A DNA stretch of 64,000 bases from Scandinavium sp036271055 (GTDB taxonomy: Bacteria > Pseudomonadota > Gammaproteobacteria > Enterobacterales > Enterobacteriaceae). The notes under the pieces were generated by a model that made no database searches, was not told the origin of the DNA, and saw nothing but the letters and a program-made list of their open reading frames with translations. The DNA is taken from the NCBI RefSeq assembly GCF_036271055.1, contig NZ_DATBBJ010000024.1, positions 62,001 to 126,000 on the forward strand, in the 5' to 3' direction. A program made the position numbers and the translations under genes. Below, in pieces: positions 1-9,005 of this stretch; within the stretch, counting starts at the first letter, position 1; each line of letters starts with the position of its first letter.

Positions 1-1000
1 TCAATAAAATCGGCCGACGCCCGGCGTCTACGCGATGCAGGAAATGCGTATGCGACTGGATATCGAATACATCCTGAATCTGTTTCAATTCGGAAACGCT
101 CATAAACTGGAGCGATTTCGGGTCCCACTTCTGCGGATGCCCTTTAATACGGGATGAAATGATAAACGCCGTCGCTTTGAAGCCGTACTCTTTCAATACC
201 GGATACGCGTAGCGGTTTACCGATTTCAGTCCGTCATCGAAAGTAATCACCACCGAACGCGCTGGCAAATTCATTTTATTGCGGATGTACCCTTCGAGTT
301 GGTACATCGTCAGCGTGGTATAGCCCTGATCGCGCAGCCATGTCATTTGGTTGCTGAATGCACGCACCGAGGTCGTGGTCGATGTATGGCGGAAACGGGT
401 ATTTTCTTCATCGCGCAAAATATGATGGTAAGTCAGCAGCGGAATACCGCTGTCCTGTTGCGCATCGAGGCTGCTTATCCACGCCAGCCGGTTACCGATG
501 CGGATCTGATACCAGGTCTGGTTCAGCCGATCTTTAAGTTTGGCGATGATCGGATAGCGCAGGTTTTCCGCCAGCACGCCAAACGGCGCACTGCCCACAT
601 TCGGCGCGTTATAAACCGGGGTATCACGCCAGGTGATGAGATTCTGATTGCTGAGGGGCTTATTCAGGTCGCCGAGGCTGTCTTCTACGCGTTGTTTGCC
701 TTGTACCGGCTCAAGGTGTCCTTTATCGATGAAGCCCGTACCAAAGCCAAAACTGAATTCGTAGTAATCAGCAGCAGTCAGCACCACCGCGAGGATTTGC
801 CCTGCGCTGATATTCCCGACGGTAACAACATCGTTGCCAACCTGCGCCCAAATAATGGCATCTTCGGTGGTTTGCATATAGCGGGCGGGCTGTCCGTGCT
901 GGCTCAGCAAACTGGCCGACGCCGTGCCACAGATAAAGATCAGAAAGGAAAATATAACGCGAATCAGCATGCGCTCTAACCGGTGCGATAAGTCAGTCAT
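1..1000 (-). CDS. yadE: Polysaccharide deacetylase family protein YadE (3' end beyond window)
   Basis: The minus strand is open from the window edge to an ATG at 1000, and the C-terminus is cut off. The N-terminus carries a hydrophobic signal segment ending in a GTASA-type cleavage site, so the protein should be exported. The NodB (CE4) fold starts around residue 190: a LLTYHHI stretch, then VVITFDDGL, which carries the metal-binding and catalytic Asp pair, then a TAFII strand and a SHTHF motif with metal His residues. This is the pattern of polysaccharide or peptidoglycan N-deacetylases; the substrate of YadE is unknown to me. The start is uncertain: an internal ATG at 970 gives a more typical signal peptide (MLIRVIFSFLIFICG), and neither has a strong ribosome site. 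The gene follows yadI by 32 bases on the same strand. Confidence 0.85.
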   Translation of the reverse strand, partial: MTDLSHRLERMLIRVIFSFLIFICGTASASLLSQHGQPARYMQTTEDAIIWAQVGNDVVTVGNISAGQILAVVLTAADYYEFSFGFGTGFIDKGHLEPVQGKQRVEDSLGDLNKPLSNQNLITWRDTPVYNAPNVGSAPFGVLAENLRYPIIAKLKDRLNQTWYQIRIGNRLAWISSLDAQQDSGIPLLTYHHILRDEENTRFRHTSTTTSVRAFSNQMTWLRDQGYTTLTMYQLEGYIRNKMNLPARSVVITFDDGLKSVNRYAYPVLKEYGFKATAFIISSRIKGHPQKWDPKSLQFMSVSELKQIQDVFDIQSHTHFLHRVDAGRRPILL

Positions 1001-1032
1001 TAGTGTAACAAAAGCCGCGTTAATACCAACGG

Positions 1033-1473
1033 CTAATTCGCATACAGGTCATGCAGGAGAACGAAAGGCGGATTTTTTTGCTGCTGATGCCACAGGCTGC
1101 TGACATCGGGAAAACCGTGCTCAACGATAGTATCGCGAAACGCCGCACTGCTGAGGGTTTCACGCATTGGCAGCATCATTTCGATAAGCGGATAGTTAAT
1201 GCCGGAGATCACTTCGCAATGGGAATGTTTATGGCTCATTAATGCAGCGACACGATACGGTGCATCGCCTGCGCTGTCGGTCAGAAAAATAACGCCTTCG
1301 CCGGAGTCGGTTTGATGCAGCGCATCGCACATCATGCGGCTAAGCATATTGCTGCTGAGCCCACGCCAGAAACTCACCGCCTGGCATTGTGGCGGCGGCC
1401 CAAATTTCTTTTCCAGTCGATCAAGTAGCGCCTGCGCGCGATCGTCATGACAGGTAATCACCCAACCTAACAT
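1033..1473 (-). CDS. yadI: Mannose-family PTS EIIA-like protein YadI
   Basis: The 146-residue product matches the length and sequence of E. coli YadI, a stand-alone EIIA domain of the mannose-family phosphotransferase system. The N-terminal strand GWVITCHDD puts a His at position 9, where EIIA-Man proteins carry the phosphorylated histidine. No EIIB, EIIC or EIID gene lies nearby, so its phosphoryl partner and sugar are unknown. An upstream in-frame ATG at 1494 exists, but an AAGGAG ribosome site lies 7 bases before the ATG at 1473, inside that longer frame, so the shorter start is chosen. Confidence 0.88.
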   Translation of the reverse strand: MLGWVITCHDDRAQALLDRLEKKFGPPPQCQAVSFWRGLSSNMLSRMMCDALHQTDSGEGVIFLTDSAGDAPYRVAALMSHKHSHCEVISGINYPLIEMMLPMRETLSSAAFRDTIVEHGFPDVSSLWHQQQKNPPFVLLHDLYAN

Positions 1474-1590
1474 AGCCCACTCCTTAGCAGGCAAGTAGTT
1501 TAGCGGAGTGAAGGTTGAGGAGGGGTGCTTTCGATCAAGGTTTGGTTTGCCGAAAGCGAAGGTTCAGAGAGCCGAACTGAGACTTTCTCC

Positions 1591-1622
1591 GTAGGCCGGG
1601 CAAACAAAGTGCCGCCCGGCAC
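1591..1622. repeat. REP-like palindrome
   Basis: GTAGGCCGGGC, a short spacer and GCCGCCCGGC form an imperfect palindrome in the yadH-yadI gap. The GTAGGCCGGGC arm is typical of enterobacterial REP (PU) elements, which sit 3' of genes and can stabilise or terminate transcripts. It lies just downstream of the yadH stop. Confidence 0.65.
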
Positions 1623-1634
1623 ACGAAAACCAAC

Positions 1635-2405
1635 TTAGCTACGCAGCCCACGACCGCGCTGGATGAGATACCAGCACAGCGCGTAAAACGCGATGATAAA
1701 CACCACTAAAACGCCCACGGTCGTGAACAGCGGAACGTCGCTAATACCGAGGAAGCCAAAGCGGAAGCCGCTTATCATGTACACAATCGGGTTCAGGTGC
1801 GACAGCGCCTGCCAGAATGGCGGTAGCAGCGTCAGTGAATAGAACACGCCACCGAGATAGGTCAGCGGTGTCAGCACGAAGGTTGGGATCAGGCTGATAT
1901 CGTCAAACGTTTTGGCGAACACCGCGTTCAACAGACCCGCCAGCGAGAACAGAATCGCCGTCAGCAGCAGCGTCAGGCCGACAAACAACCACGAGTGAAC
2001 CTGGAACGGAACGAAGAACAGCGAAATCGCCGTGACCAGCACGCCCACACACAACCCACGCGCCACGCCACCGCCGACATAACCGGCGATCACCACGTGC
2101 GTCGGCACCGGAGCCACCAGCAGTTCTTCGATATTGCGCTGGAATTTGGCGCTAAAGAACGACGACGCTACGTTGGCATAGGCGTTGGTGATCACCGCCA
2201 TCATGATCAGACCCGGCACGATGAACTGCATGTAGGTGAAGCCATGCATGTCGCCAATCCGTGAACCGATCAGATTACCGAAGATGATGAAATAGAGGGT
2301 CATGGTGATGACCGGTGGAACCAGAGTCTGGATCCAGATCCGCATAAAGCGGTTAATTTCTTTGGCCCAGATACTTTTGAGCGCTACCCAATACAGCTGC
2401 ATCAT
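1635..2405 (-). CDS. yadH: ABC-2 type transporter permease YadH
   Basis: 256 residues, the same length as E. coli YadH. The sequence has about six hydrophobic membrane segments, and the central conserved block EELLVAPVPTHVVIAGYVGGG is characteristic of ABC-2 (DrrB/NodJ-like) exporter permeases. The C-terminal half holds LTPLTYLGGVFYSL, also conserved in that family. It forms the membrane half of a transporter with YadG, encoded immediately upstream; the yadG stop TGA overlaps the yadH ATG. The substrate is not known. Confidence 0.93.
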   Translation of the reverse strand: MMQLYWVALKSIWAKEINRFMRIWIQTLVPPVITMTLYFIIFGNLIGSRIGDMHGFTYMQFIVPGLIMMAVITNAYANVASSFFSAKFQRNIEELLVAPVPTHVVIAGYVGGGVARGLCVGVLVTAISLFFVPFQVHSWLFVGLTLLLTAILFSLAGLLNAVFAKTFDDISLIPTFVLTPLTYLGGVFYSLTLLPPFWQALSHLNPIVYMISGFRFGFLGISDVPLFTTVGVLVVFIIAFYALCWYLIQRGRGLRS

Positions 2406-3328
2406 GCCTGTTCTCCTGACTTACTATGAACCAGCGTGACGAACAGCTCTTCCAGACGGTTAGCCTTGTTACGCATACTTAAAACTTGCACGCCCTGCGC
2501 GCTTAGCTGAGAAAATACGCTGTTAATGCCCTGCTCACGCAGCACTTCCACTTCAAGCGTTGACGTGTCGACCAGACGGTACTGATAGCCCTCCAGCTTC
2601 GGCAGCGGGCTTTTAGCCGCCAGATCGAGAATGAAGGTTTCCGATTTTAGCTTCGACAGCAGGTTTTTCATCGACGTGTTTTCCACCAGCTCACCGTGTT
2701 GAATGATGCCGATGTTACGGCACAGCATTTCGGCTTCTTCGAGATAGTGGGTGGTCAGGATGATGGTGGTGCCTTTATCGTTAAGATCTTTCAGGAAGCC
2801 CCACATAGAACGGCGCAGTTCGATATCCACGCCCGCCGTCGGTTCATCCAGAATCAGCAGTTTCGGCTCATGCATCAGCGCACGGGCGATCATCAGACGG
2901 CGCTTCATCCCACCGGACAGCATCCGTGCACGTTCGTTGCGTTTTTCCCACAGATCGAGCTGTTTCAGGTACTTTTCGCTACGTTCAATCGCGTCTTTGC
3001 GTTCTACGCCGTAGTAACCGGCCTGGTTGACGACTATTTGTTGTACAGTCTCAAACGGGTTGAAGTTGAATTCCTGCGGCACCAGCCCGAGCTGGCGTTT
3101 AGCGTTGACCACGTCTTTCGCCAGATCGTAGCCGAAGACGTTGACCTGGCCGGAGGTTTTGTTCACCAGCGAGCTGATAATCCCGATAGTCGTGGATTTC
3201 CCCGCACCGTTGGGCCCGAGCAGCGCATAAAAGTCCCCTGCTTCGACCGTCAGGTCGATTCCCCGCAGCGCCTGAACGCCGCCTGGATAGGTTTTTTTAA
3301 GCTGTTTCAATTCAAGTGCAATGGTCAT
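2402..3328 (-). CDS. yadG: ABC transporter ATP-binding protein YadG
   Basis: 308 residues with a complete nucleotide-binding domain: Walker A GPNGAGKST at 38-46, Q-loop around PQEFN at 85-89, signature LSGGM at 137-141, Walker B LLILDEP at 157-163 and a switch His in LTTHYLEE. It energises the YadH permease, to which it is coupled by a 4-base ATGA overlap. The pair resembles DrrAB-type exporters; no cargo is established. A divergent promoter region shared with can lies upstream. Confidence 0.93.
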   Translation of the reverse strand: MTIALELKQLKKTYPGGVQALRGIDLTVEAGDFYALLGPNGAGKSTTIGIISSLVNKTSGQVNVFGYDLAKDVVNAKRQLGLVPQEFNFNPFETVQQIVVNQAGYYGVERKDAIERSEKYLKQLDLWEKRNERARMLSGGMKRRLMIARALMHEPKLLILDEPTAGVDIELRRSMWGFLKDLNDKGTTIILTTHYLEEAEMLCRNIGIIQHGELVENTSMKNLLSKLKSETFILDLAAKSPLPKLEGYQYRLVDTSTLEVEVLREQGINSVFSQLSAQGVQVLSMRNKANRLEELFVTLVHSKSGEQA

Positions 3329-3434
3329 TCATTTTCTCTTTTTAAAAGCTTGCAATCGATGTGTGGTTTTAAATAAAGCCGAGTTGACCTATATTAGCGC
3401 AACGCACTTACTTGGTTACAGGTCATTAACTTCC

Positions 3435-4097
3435 ATGAACGACATAGATACACTCATCAGCAACAATGCACTATGGTCAAAAATGCTGGTGGAAGAGGAT
3501 CCCGGTTTTTTTGAGAAACTGGCACAGGCGCAAAAACCGCGCTTTCTATGGATTGGATGCTCCGACAGTCGCGTTCCCGCTGAACGTCTGACAGGTCTGG
3601 AGCCGGGCGAACTCTTTGTTCACCGTAACGTAGCCAACCTGGTGATTCACACCGATTTAAACTGCCTGTCTGTCGTTCAGTATGCGGTAGATGTGCTGGA
3701 AGTCGAACACATCATCATTTGTGGTCACTATGGTTGTGGTGGCGTGCAGGCGGCGGTTGAGAACCCTGAATTGGGTCTGATCGACAACTGGTTACTGCAC
3801 ATTCGTGACATCTGGTACAAGCACAGTTCATTGCTCGGCGAAATGCCGCAAGAGCGTCGCATGGATACTCTGTGCGAACTGAACGTGATGGAGCAGGTGT
3901 ATAACCTTGGTCACTCAACGATTATGCGTTCAGCCTGGCAACGTGGGCAGAAAGTGACCATCCACGGCTGGGCTTACGGTATTCACGACGGTTTGCTGCG
4001 CGATCTCGACGTCAACTCGACCAACCGCGAAAGCCTGGAACAGGGCTACCGTAAAGCGCTGTCCAATCTGCATACTCGCCACATTAACCACAAATAA
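3435..4097 (+). CDS. can: Beta-class carbonic anhydrase 2
   Basis: 220 residues, the same length as E. coli Can (YadF). It interconverts CO2 and bicarbonate in the cytoplasm and supplies bicarbonate to carboxylases in ambient air. The zinc ligands of the beta class are all present: Cys42 and Asp44 in GCSDSR, His98 and Cys101 in CGHYGCGG; Arg46 completes the Asp-Arg dyad. The frame is open further upstream to 3321, but the MNDIDTLIS start aligns with the E. coli N-terminus, so that ATG is taken. Transcribed divergently from yadGH and convergently with hpt. Confidence 0.97.
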   Translation: MNDIDTLISNNALWSKMLVEEDPGFFEKLAQAQKPRFLWIGCSDSRVPAERLTGLEPGELFVHRNVANLVIHTDLNCLSVVQYAVDVLEVEHIIICGHYGCGGVQAAVENPELGLIDNWLLHIRDIWYKHSSLLGEMPQERRMDTLCELNVMEQVYNLGHSTIMRSAWQRGQKVTIHGWAYGIHDGLLRDLDVNSTNRESLEQGYRKALSNLHTRHINHK

Positions 4098-4103
4098 ATC
4101 TGC

Positions 4104-4175
4104 AAAAAAGCCGGGTGGCGGTTTCGCCTTGCCCGGCCTACTTCTACCCGGTTTGCGTTAGCACCACCGGGCGAT
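4104..4175. repeat. Paired REP elements (BIME-like) between can and hpt
   Basis: Two inverted units fill the gap between the convergent genes can and hpt. The first is GCCGGGTGGCGG, TTTCGCC, TTGCCCGGCCTAC, a near-consensus REP. The second is ACCCGGT through ACCACCGGGC followed by a T-rich run. The head-to-tail layout is that of a BIME and probably also acts as a terminator for both genes. Confidence 0.75.
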
Positions 4176-4182
4176 TTATTTT

Positions 4183-4719
4183 TTACTCGTCCAGCAACAC
4201 CACTTTCCCGACGTACGGCAGATGGCGATAACGCTGCGCGTAATCAATGCCATAGCCGACAACAAATTCGTCAGGGATCGAGAAGCCAACGAACTCAACC
4301 GGGACGTCGACTTCGCGACGGGTCGGTTTATCGAGCAGAGTACAAATCGCCAACGATTTCGGTCCACGCAGGCTGAGGATTTCGCGTACTTTCGACAGCG
4401 TATTACCAGAATCGATAATGTCTTCGACGATCAGCACGTCTTTGCCGCGAATATCTTCGTCCAGGTCTTTGAGGATTTTCACATCACGGGTGGTCGACAT
4501 CCCGCTGCCGTAGCTGGAAGCCGTCATAAAATCGACTTCGTGAGAGACGTGCACTTCACGGCACAGGTCCGCCATGAACATAAATGAGCCACGCAACAGG
4601 CCAACCAGCACCATTTCGCTGCCGCTGTCCTGATAATGTTCGGTAATTTGACGGCCTAATTCGGCGATACGTGCTTTGATCTCCGCTTCCGGGATCATCA
4701 CTTCAACAGTGTGTTTCAT
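4183..4719 (-). CDS. hpt: Hypoxanthine phosphoribosyltransferase
   Basis: 178 residues from the MKHTVEV start. The enzyme joins hypoxanthine (and poorly guanine) to PRPP, giving IMP or GMP in purine salvage. The PRPP-binding signature VLIVEDIIDSGNT spans residues 95-107 with the acidic pair and the catalytic Asp. A second ATG at 4731 would add four residues (MVSY); the shorter start matches the usual annotation. The gene diverges from gcd, and a perfect CRP core lies in the gap at a position suitable for activating hpt. Confidence 0.95.
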   Translation of the reverse strand: MKHTVEVMIPEAEIKARIAELGRQITEHYQDSGSEMVLVGLLRGSFMFMADLCREVHVSHEVDFMTASSYGSGMSTTRDVKILKDLDEDIRGKDVLIVEDIIDSGNTLSKVREILSLRGPKSLAICTLLDKPTRREVDVPVEFVGFSIPDEFVVGYGIDYAQRYRHLPYVGKVVLLDE

Positions 4720-4798
4720 ATAACTAACCATCTGATTTCAGAGATAAATCTATCAACCGCATGCACTCATGTACACGCCCTTGATCGGCAAGCCATGC

Positions 4799-4883
4799 AG
4801 TATACCAGTAAAACCCTTTATCGGGTGGATGTGATAAGAAAGCTCAATTTGTGATTCCGATCACACTTGTTAAATCCTATACT
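4799..4883. promoter_or_regulatory. CRP site with divergent hpt and gcd promoters
   Basis: TGTGATTCCGATCACA at 4850-4865 is a perfect TGTGA-N6-TCACA CRP core. On the minus strand an extended -10 (TGGTATACT; hexamer at 4799-4804) places the hpt start near 4792, so the CRP centre is about -62 to -66, a class I activating position. On the plus strand a TATACT -10 for gcd lies at 4878-4883, so CRP would cover the gcd -35 region and should repress it. As I recall, E. coli hpt is activated and gcd repressed by CRP-cAMP, which fits. Start sites are inferred. Confidence 0.7.
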
Positions 4884-4925
4884 TAATTGCTACTAAAAAA
4901 TTAACGAATTATAGGTGTGCTTTCT

Positions 4926-7316
4926 ATGGCGGAAACAAAAACACAACAGCGCGGACTTCTTGTGAAGTTGACGGCGCTGTTTGCAGCCTTTTGCGGGCTG
5001 TATCTTTTAATCGGCGGAGTCTGGCTCGTATCACTGGGCGGCTCCTGGTATTACCCAATCGCAGGTCTGGTGATGCTGGCTGTCACCGTGATGCTGTGGC
5101 GGGGCCAACGTTCAGCATTATGGTTGTATGCGCTGGTGCTGCTGGCGACCATGATTTGGGGTGTCTGGGAAGTCGGCTTCGACTTCTGGGCGCTGACGCC
5201 GCGCAGCGATATTCTGGTGTTCTTCGGCATATGGCTGATTTTGCCATTTGTCTGGCGTCGTCTGATCGTACCTTCGGCGGGTGCAGTTGCCGCACTGGTG
5301 GTGGTTCTGCTGATTACCGCAGGCATTCTGACCTGGGCGGGCTTCCACGATCCGCAGGAAATCAATGGCACGCTGAGCACAGAAGTGACACCAGCGGCAC
5401 CGATTTCTCAGGTCGCCGATCAGGACTGGCCTGCGTATGGGCGTAACCAGGAAGGTCAACGCTGGTCGCCACTCAAGCAGATCAACGCCGATAACGTTCA
5501 CCAGTTAAAAGAAGCGTGGGTCTTCCGGACCGGCGACCTGAAACAGCCGAACGATCCAGGTGAAATCACCAACGAAGTGACGCCAATTAAAGTGGGCAAC
5601 ATGCTTTATCTTTGCTCTGCACACCAGCGCGTGTTCGCTCTGGATGCGGCAACGGGTAAAGAGAAATGGCACTTCGATCCGCAGCTCAATACCAATACCT
5701 TCTTCCAGCACGTGACCTGTCGTGGCGTCTCTTATCACGAAGCGAAAGCCGATAGCGCGCCTGCGGATGTGGTTGCGGACTGCCCGCGCCGTATCTTGCT
5801 GCCAGTGAACGACGGTCGTCTGTTCGCGCTGAATGCCGATACTGGTAAGCTGTGCGAAAGCTTTGGCAACAAAGGTGTGCTGAACCTGCAAACCAACCAG
5901 CCAGTGACGACGCCAGGCATGTACGAGCCAACGTCGCCGCCGATTGTGACCGATAAAGTCATCGTCATTGCTGGTTCCGTCACCGATAACTTCTCCACGC
6001 GTGAAGCGTCTGGTGTGATTCGTGGTTTCGACGTGAACACCGGCAAACTGCTGTGGGCCTTCGATCCGGGCGCGAAAGATCCGAACGCTATCCCGAACGA
6101 TGAACACAAGTTCAGCCTGAATTCGCCGAACTCCTGGGCGCCTGCCGCCTATGACGCGAAACTGGACATAGTTTACCTGCCGATGGGCGTAACGACGCCG
6201 GATATCTGGGGCGGGAACCGCACACCTGAGCAGGAACGCTACGCAAGCGCGATTGTGGCGCTGAATGCCACCACCGGTAAACTGGCGTGGAGTTACCAGA
6301 CCGTTCACCACGATCTGTGGGATATGGACCAGCCGTCACAGCCAACGCTTGCTGATATCAACGTCGGCGGTAAAACCGTTCCAGTGGTTTATGCGCCTGC
6401 GAAAACCGGCAACATCTTCGTACTCGACCGTCGTAATGGTCAACTCGTCGTGCCTGCACCGGAAAAACCGGTTCCACAAGGTCCTGCAAAAGGCGATCGT
6501 CTGAGCCCGACTCAGCCGTTCTCCGACCTCACTTTCCGTCCGAAGAAAGATATGAGCGGCGCGGATATGTGGGGCGCGACCATGTTTGACCAACTGGTGT
6601 GCCGCGTGATGTTCCACAAACTGCGCTACGAGGGCATCTTCACGCCGCCGTCTGAGCAAGGCACGCTGGTGTTCCCGGGTAACCTGGGGATGTTCGAATG
6701 GGGTGGTATTTCCGTTGACCCGAATCGTCAGGTTGCGATTGCTAACCCGATTGCCCTGCCGTTTGTGTCACGTCTGATGCCACGCGGTCCGGGTAACCCG
6801 ATTGAGCCACCAACAGATGCGAAAGGTTCTGGCACCGAAACCGGTATTCAACCGCAGTACGGCGTGCCGTATGGCGTGACGCTGAATCCGTTCCTGTCGC
6901 CATTTGGCCTGCCGTGTAAACAACCGGGCTGGGGTTATATCTCTGCTCTGGATCTGAAAACCAACCAGATCGCATGGAAAAAACGTATCGGTACACCGCA
7001 GGACAGCCTGCCGTTCCCGCTGCCGTTTAAACTGCCATTCAATCTGGGTATGCCGATGCTGGGTGGCCCAATTTCCACCGCCGGTAACGTCCTGTTTGTT
7101 GCAGCAACCGCAGATAACTATCTGCGCGCGTACAACATGACCAACGGTGACAAGCTGTGGGAAGGCCGTCTGCCAGCGGGTGGACAGGCAACGCCGATGA
7201 CCTATGAAGCGAATGGCAAGCAGTACGTTGTCATTTCAGCAGGCGGTCACGGTTCGTTTGGTACGAAGATGGGCGACTACATTGTGGCCTACGCTTTGCC
7301 GGACGACGCGAAGTAA
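4926..7316 (+). CDS. gcd: Membrane-bound PQQ-dependent glucose dehydrogenase
   Basis: 796 residues, the E. coli length. About five N-terminal membrane helices fill residues 1-145 and are followed by a large periplasmic eight-bladed quinoprotein domain with repeated tryptophan-docking motifs (for example DWPAYGRNQ, NATTGKLAWSYQ). The conserved VHHDLWDMD segment contains the proposed catalytic Asp. The enzyme oxidises glucose to gluconolactone in the periplasm and passes electrons to ubiquinone; it needs PQQ, whose synthesis genes are not in this window. A GTG at 4917 also opens the frame, but AGGTG sits correctly before the ATG at 4926. Confidence 0.96.
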   Translation: MAETKTQQRGLLVKLTALFAAFCGLYLLIGGVWLVSLGGSWYYPIAGLVMLAVTVMLWRGQRSALWLYALVLLATMIWGVWEVGFDFWALTPRSDILVFFGIWLILPFVWRRLIVPSAGAVAALVVVLLITAGILTWAGFHDPQEINGTLSTEVTPAAPISQVADQDWPAYGRNQEGQRWSPLKQINADNVHQLKEAWVFRTGDLKQPNDPGEITNEVTPIKVGNMLYLCSAHQRVFALDAATGKEKWHFDPQLNTNTFFQHVTCRGVSYHEAKADSAPADVVADCPRRILLPVNDGRLFALNADTGKLCESFGNKGVLNLQTNQPVTTPGMYEPTSPPIVTDKVIVIAGSVTDNFSTREASGVIRGFDVNTGKLLWAFDPGAKDPNAIPNDEHKFSLNSPNSWAPAAYDAKLDIVYLPMGVTTPDIWGGNRTPEQERYASAIVALNATTGKLAWSYQTVHHDLWDMDQPSQPTLADINVGGKTVPVVYAPAKTGNIFVLDRRNGQLVVPAPEKPVPQGPAKGDRLSPTQPFSDLTFRPKKDMSGADMWGATMFDQLVCRVMFHKLRYEGIFTPPSEQGTLVFPGNLGMFEWGGISVDPNRQVAIANPIALPFVSRLMPRGPGNPIEPPTDAKGSGTETGIQPQYGVPYGVTLNPFLSPFGLPCKQPGWGYISALDLKTNQIAWKKRIGTPQDSLPFPLPFKLPFNLGMPMLGGPISTAGNVLFVAATADNYLRAYNMTNGDKLWEGRLPAGGQATPMTYEANGKQYVVISAGGHGSFGTKMGDYIVAYALPDDAK

Positions 7317-7323
7317 GATGAAA

Positions 7324-7396
7324 TTGCCCGGCGGCGCGATGCTTGCCGGGCCAAAAAACGTAAGCCGGGTCAGGCGTTAGCCGCCACCCGGCTTTT
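7324..7396. repeat. REP pair and terminator between gcd and cueO
   Basis: Two palindromes separate the convergent genes. The first is GCCCGGC to GCCGGGC (7326-7351). The second, read on the minus strand, is GCCGGGTGGCGG-CTAACG-CCTGACCCGGC, an excellent REP consensus. On the plus strand its arms AAGCCGGGT and ACCCGGCTT run into six Ts, giving a factor-independent terminator for gcd whose T-tract touches the cueO stop codon. Confidence 0.75.
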
Positions 7397-8971
7397 TTAC
7401 ACCGTAAATCCGAGCATCATGCCGGTGTCTTCATGCTCTAACAGATGGCAATGCGCCATATAGGCATGTTCTTTCGATGCTTCATGGTCGAATTTCACCA
7501 ACACTTCGCTCACCGCACCTTCCACTCTCACCGTATCTTTCCAGCCTGCACGATGGGCCGCTGGCGGCTTACCGTTTTCCGACAGAATGCGGAATTGCGT
7601 GCCGTGGATGTGGAACGGATGCAGCATCATGTCGCCCTCACCTGAAATCGTCCAGCGCTCGAACTGCCCTCGGCTGGCGGCAAACATTGGCTTGTTCATG
7701 TCGAAAGCCTGGCCGTTGATGCGGTTGGCGTTGTGGAAATCAAAGCCTTTACTACCGTGATTCATCTGGCCCATGTTGCCATGATCCATGCCGTCCATTT
7801 TCATGTCGCCATGGCCCATCATCTGTCCGTGGTCCATACCGCCCATCGCCTGCTTGCCGTATTTTTTCATCAACGCCTGCATGCCCATCATGTCGAGCAT
7901 TGGGTCCATCGACAGCTGGAATTTGCGCTGAGTCAGCCCATCGAGCGATGGCAAGGCAGGGATCGACGCCAGCACATCAGGCAGTTTGGCAGAGGCCGGG
8001 ATCGGCAGCGGCTGAATGCGCATCACCGGATGCGCTTTATCGAACGGCGCGATCGCCATGCCCATCTGATTCACTGGCAGCATCACGAGGTCAAAAGGTT
8101 TGCCGTCGCTGGTGTCCACCAGCACCTCAAAGCGTTCGCCCATCAGCATCGGCAGTTCAGAGACTTTGACCGGTTCAGACAGCAAACCGCCGTCGCTGGC
8201 AATCACATACAGTGGACGGTTATCGCTGGTCGCCAGCGTCATCGAACGGGCATTACAGCCGTTCAGCAAACGCAGACGCAGCCAGCCTTTTGGCGCGGCA
8301 TGCTGCGGATAAATCGCGCCGTTGGTGAGCAGCGTATCGCCAAACCAGCCGACGGCAGCGGTCATGATATCGAGCTGATAATCAATCTCTCCGTTCACGC
8401 TGAAACGCTTGTCCTGGATGATCACCGGCACATCGTCGATGCCCCACTGTTTCGGCAGCAACAGCGAATGAAGGAAGGGATCTTCAATCAGGACCAGCCC
8501 CGCCAGCCCCATCGCCACCTGATGCCCGGTTTTGCCGTGCTGATGCGGATGGAACCAACAAGTCGCGGCCTGTTGCGTTGGGGTAAACGTCACGGTACGT
8601 GTTGCGCCGGGTTTGATGACCCCCTGCGGGCCGCCGTCCACTTCTCCGGGAATTTCCAGTCCGTGCCAGTGAAGGGTGGTCTCTTCTGCCAGTTGATTGT
8701 GGATATCGACAGTGACCGCTTTACCCTGCTGCAATTGCAGCGCGGGACCTAACAGATTGCCGTTATAGCCCCATGTCGTGGCGTTATGCGGGCCAAACTG
8801 TGTTTTGCCACTTTGCACCGTCAGTGAGATGCGGCTGCGGGAATCGGCGGTGAGTAAATTGGGAATCGGTAACGCGGGGCGATCGGCAGCCAGTACACTT
8901 CGACTCCATATCGGTAATGCGCTGGCGACACCCACGGCGGTGGCCAATTTGATAAATTCACGACGTTGCAT
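7397..8971 (-). CDS. cueO: Multicopper oxidase CueO
   Basis: 524 residues from an ATG preceded by GGGAG. The N-terminus is a twin-arginine signal (MQRREFIK, then a hydrophobic stretch ending SVLAAD), so folded protein is exported by Tat. Copper ligands are visible in HWHGLE, WFHPHQHG, HPFHIHG and the C-terminal HCHLLEHEDTGMM, covering the type 1 and trinuclear sites. A Met- and His-rich insert (around residues 355-405, with repeated MDHG units) is the cuprous-ion-binding segment typical of enterobacterial CueO. It oxidises Cu(I) in the periplasm and protects against copper. A CueR-type promoter lies directly upstream. Confidence 0.96.
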   Translation of the reverse strand: MQRREFIKLATAVGVASALPIWSRSVLAADRPALPIPNLLTADSRSRISLTVQSGKTQFGPHNATTWGYNGNLLGPALQLQQGKAVTVDIHNQLAEETTLHWHGLEIPGEVDGGPQGVIKPGATRTVTFTPTQQAATCWFHPHQHGKTGHQVAMGLAGLVLIEDPFLHSLLLPKQWGIDDVPVIIQDKRFSVNGEIDYQLDIMTAAVGWFGDTLLTNGAIYPQHAAPKGWLRLRLLNGCNARSMTLATSDNRPLYVIASDGGLLSEPVKVSELPMLMGERFEVLVDTSDGKPFDLVMLPVNQMGMAIAPFDKAHPVMRIQPLPIPASAKLPDVLASIPALPSLDGLTQRKFQLSMDPMLDMMGMQALMKKYGKQAMGGMDHGQMMGHGDMKMDGMDHGNMGQMNHGSKGFDFHNANRINGQAFDMNKPMFAASRGQFERWTISGEGDMMLHPFHIHGTQFRILSENGKPPAAHRAGWKDTVRVEGAVSEVLVKFDHEASKEHAYMAHCHLLEHEDTGMMLGFTV

Positions 8972-9005
8972 CTTCACTCCCTTTACGTATGCTGGCGAAT
9001 TCTTG

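Noticed and set aside
299..979. 226-codon plus-strand open frame
   Set aside because: It is the complement of yadE, whose signal peptide and NodB motifs are unmistakable on the minus strand; the plus frame has no ribosome site or known features.
7733..8752. 339-codon plus-strand frame opposite cueO
   Set aside because: The His-rich product is the antisense of Met codons in the CueO insert, not a metal-binding gene.
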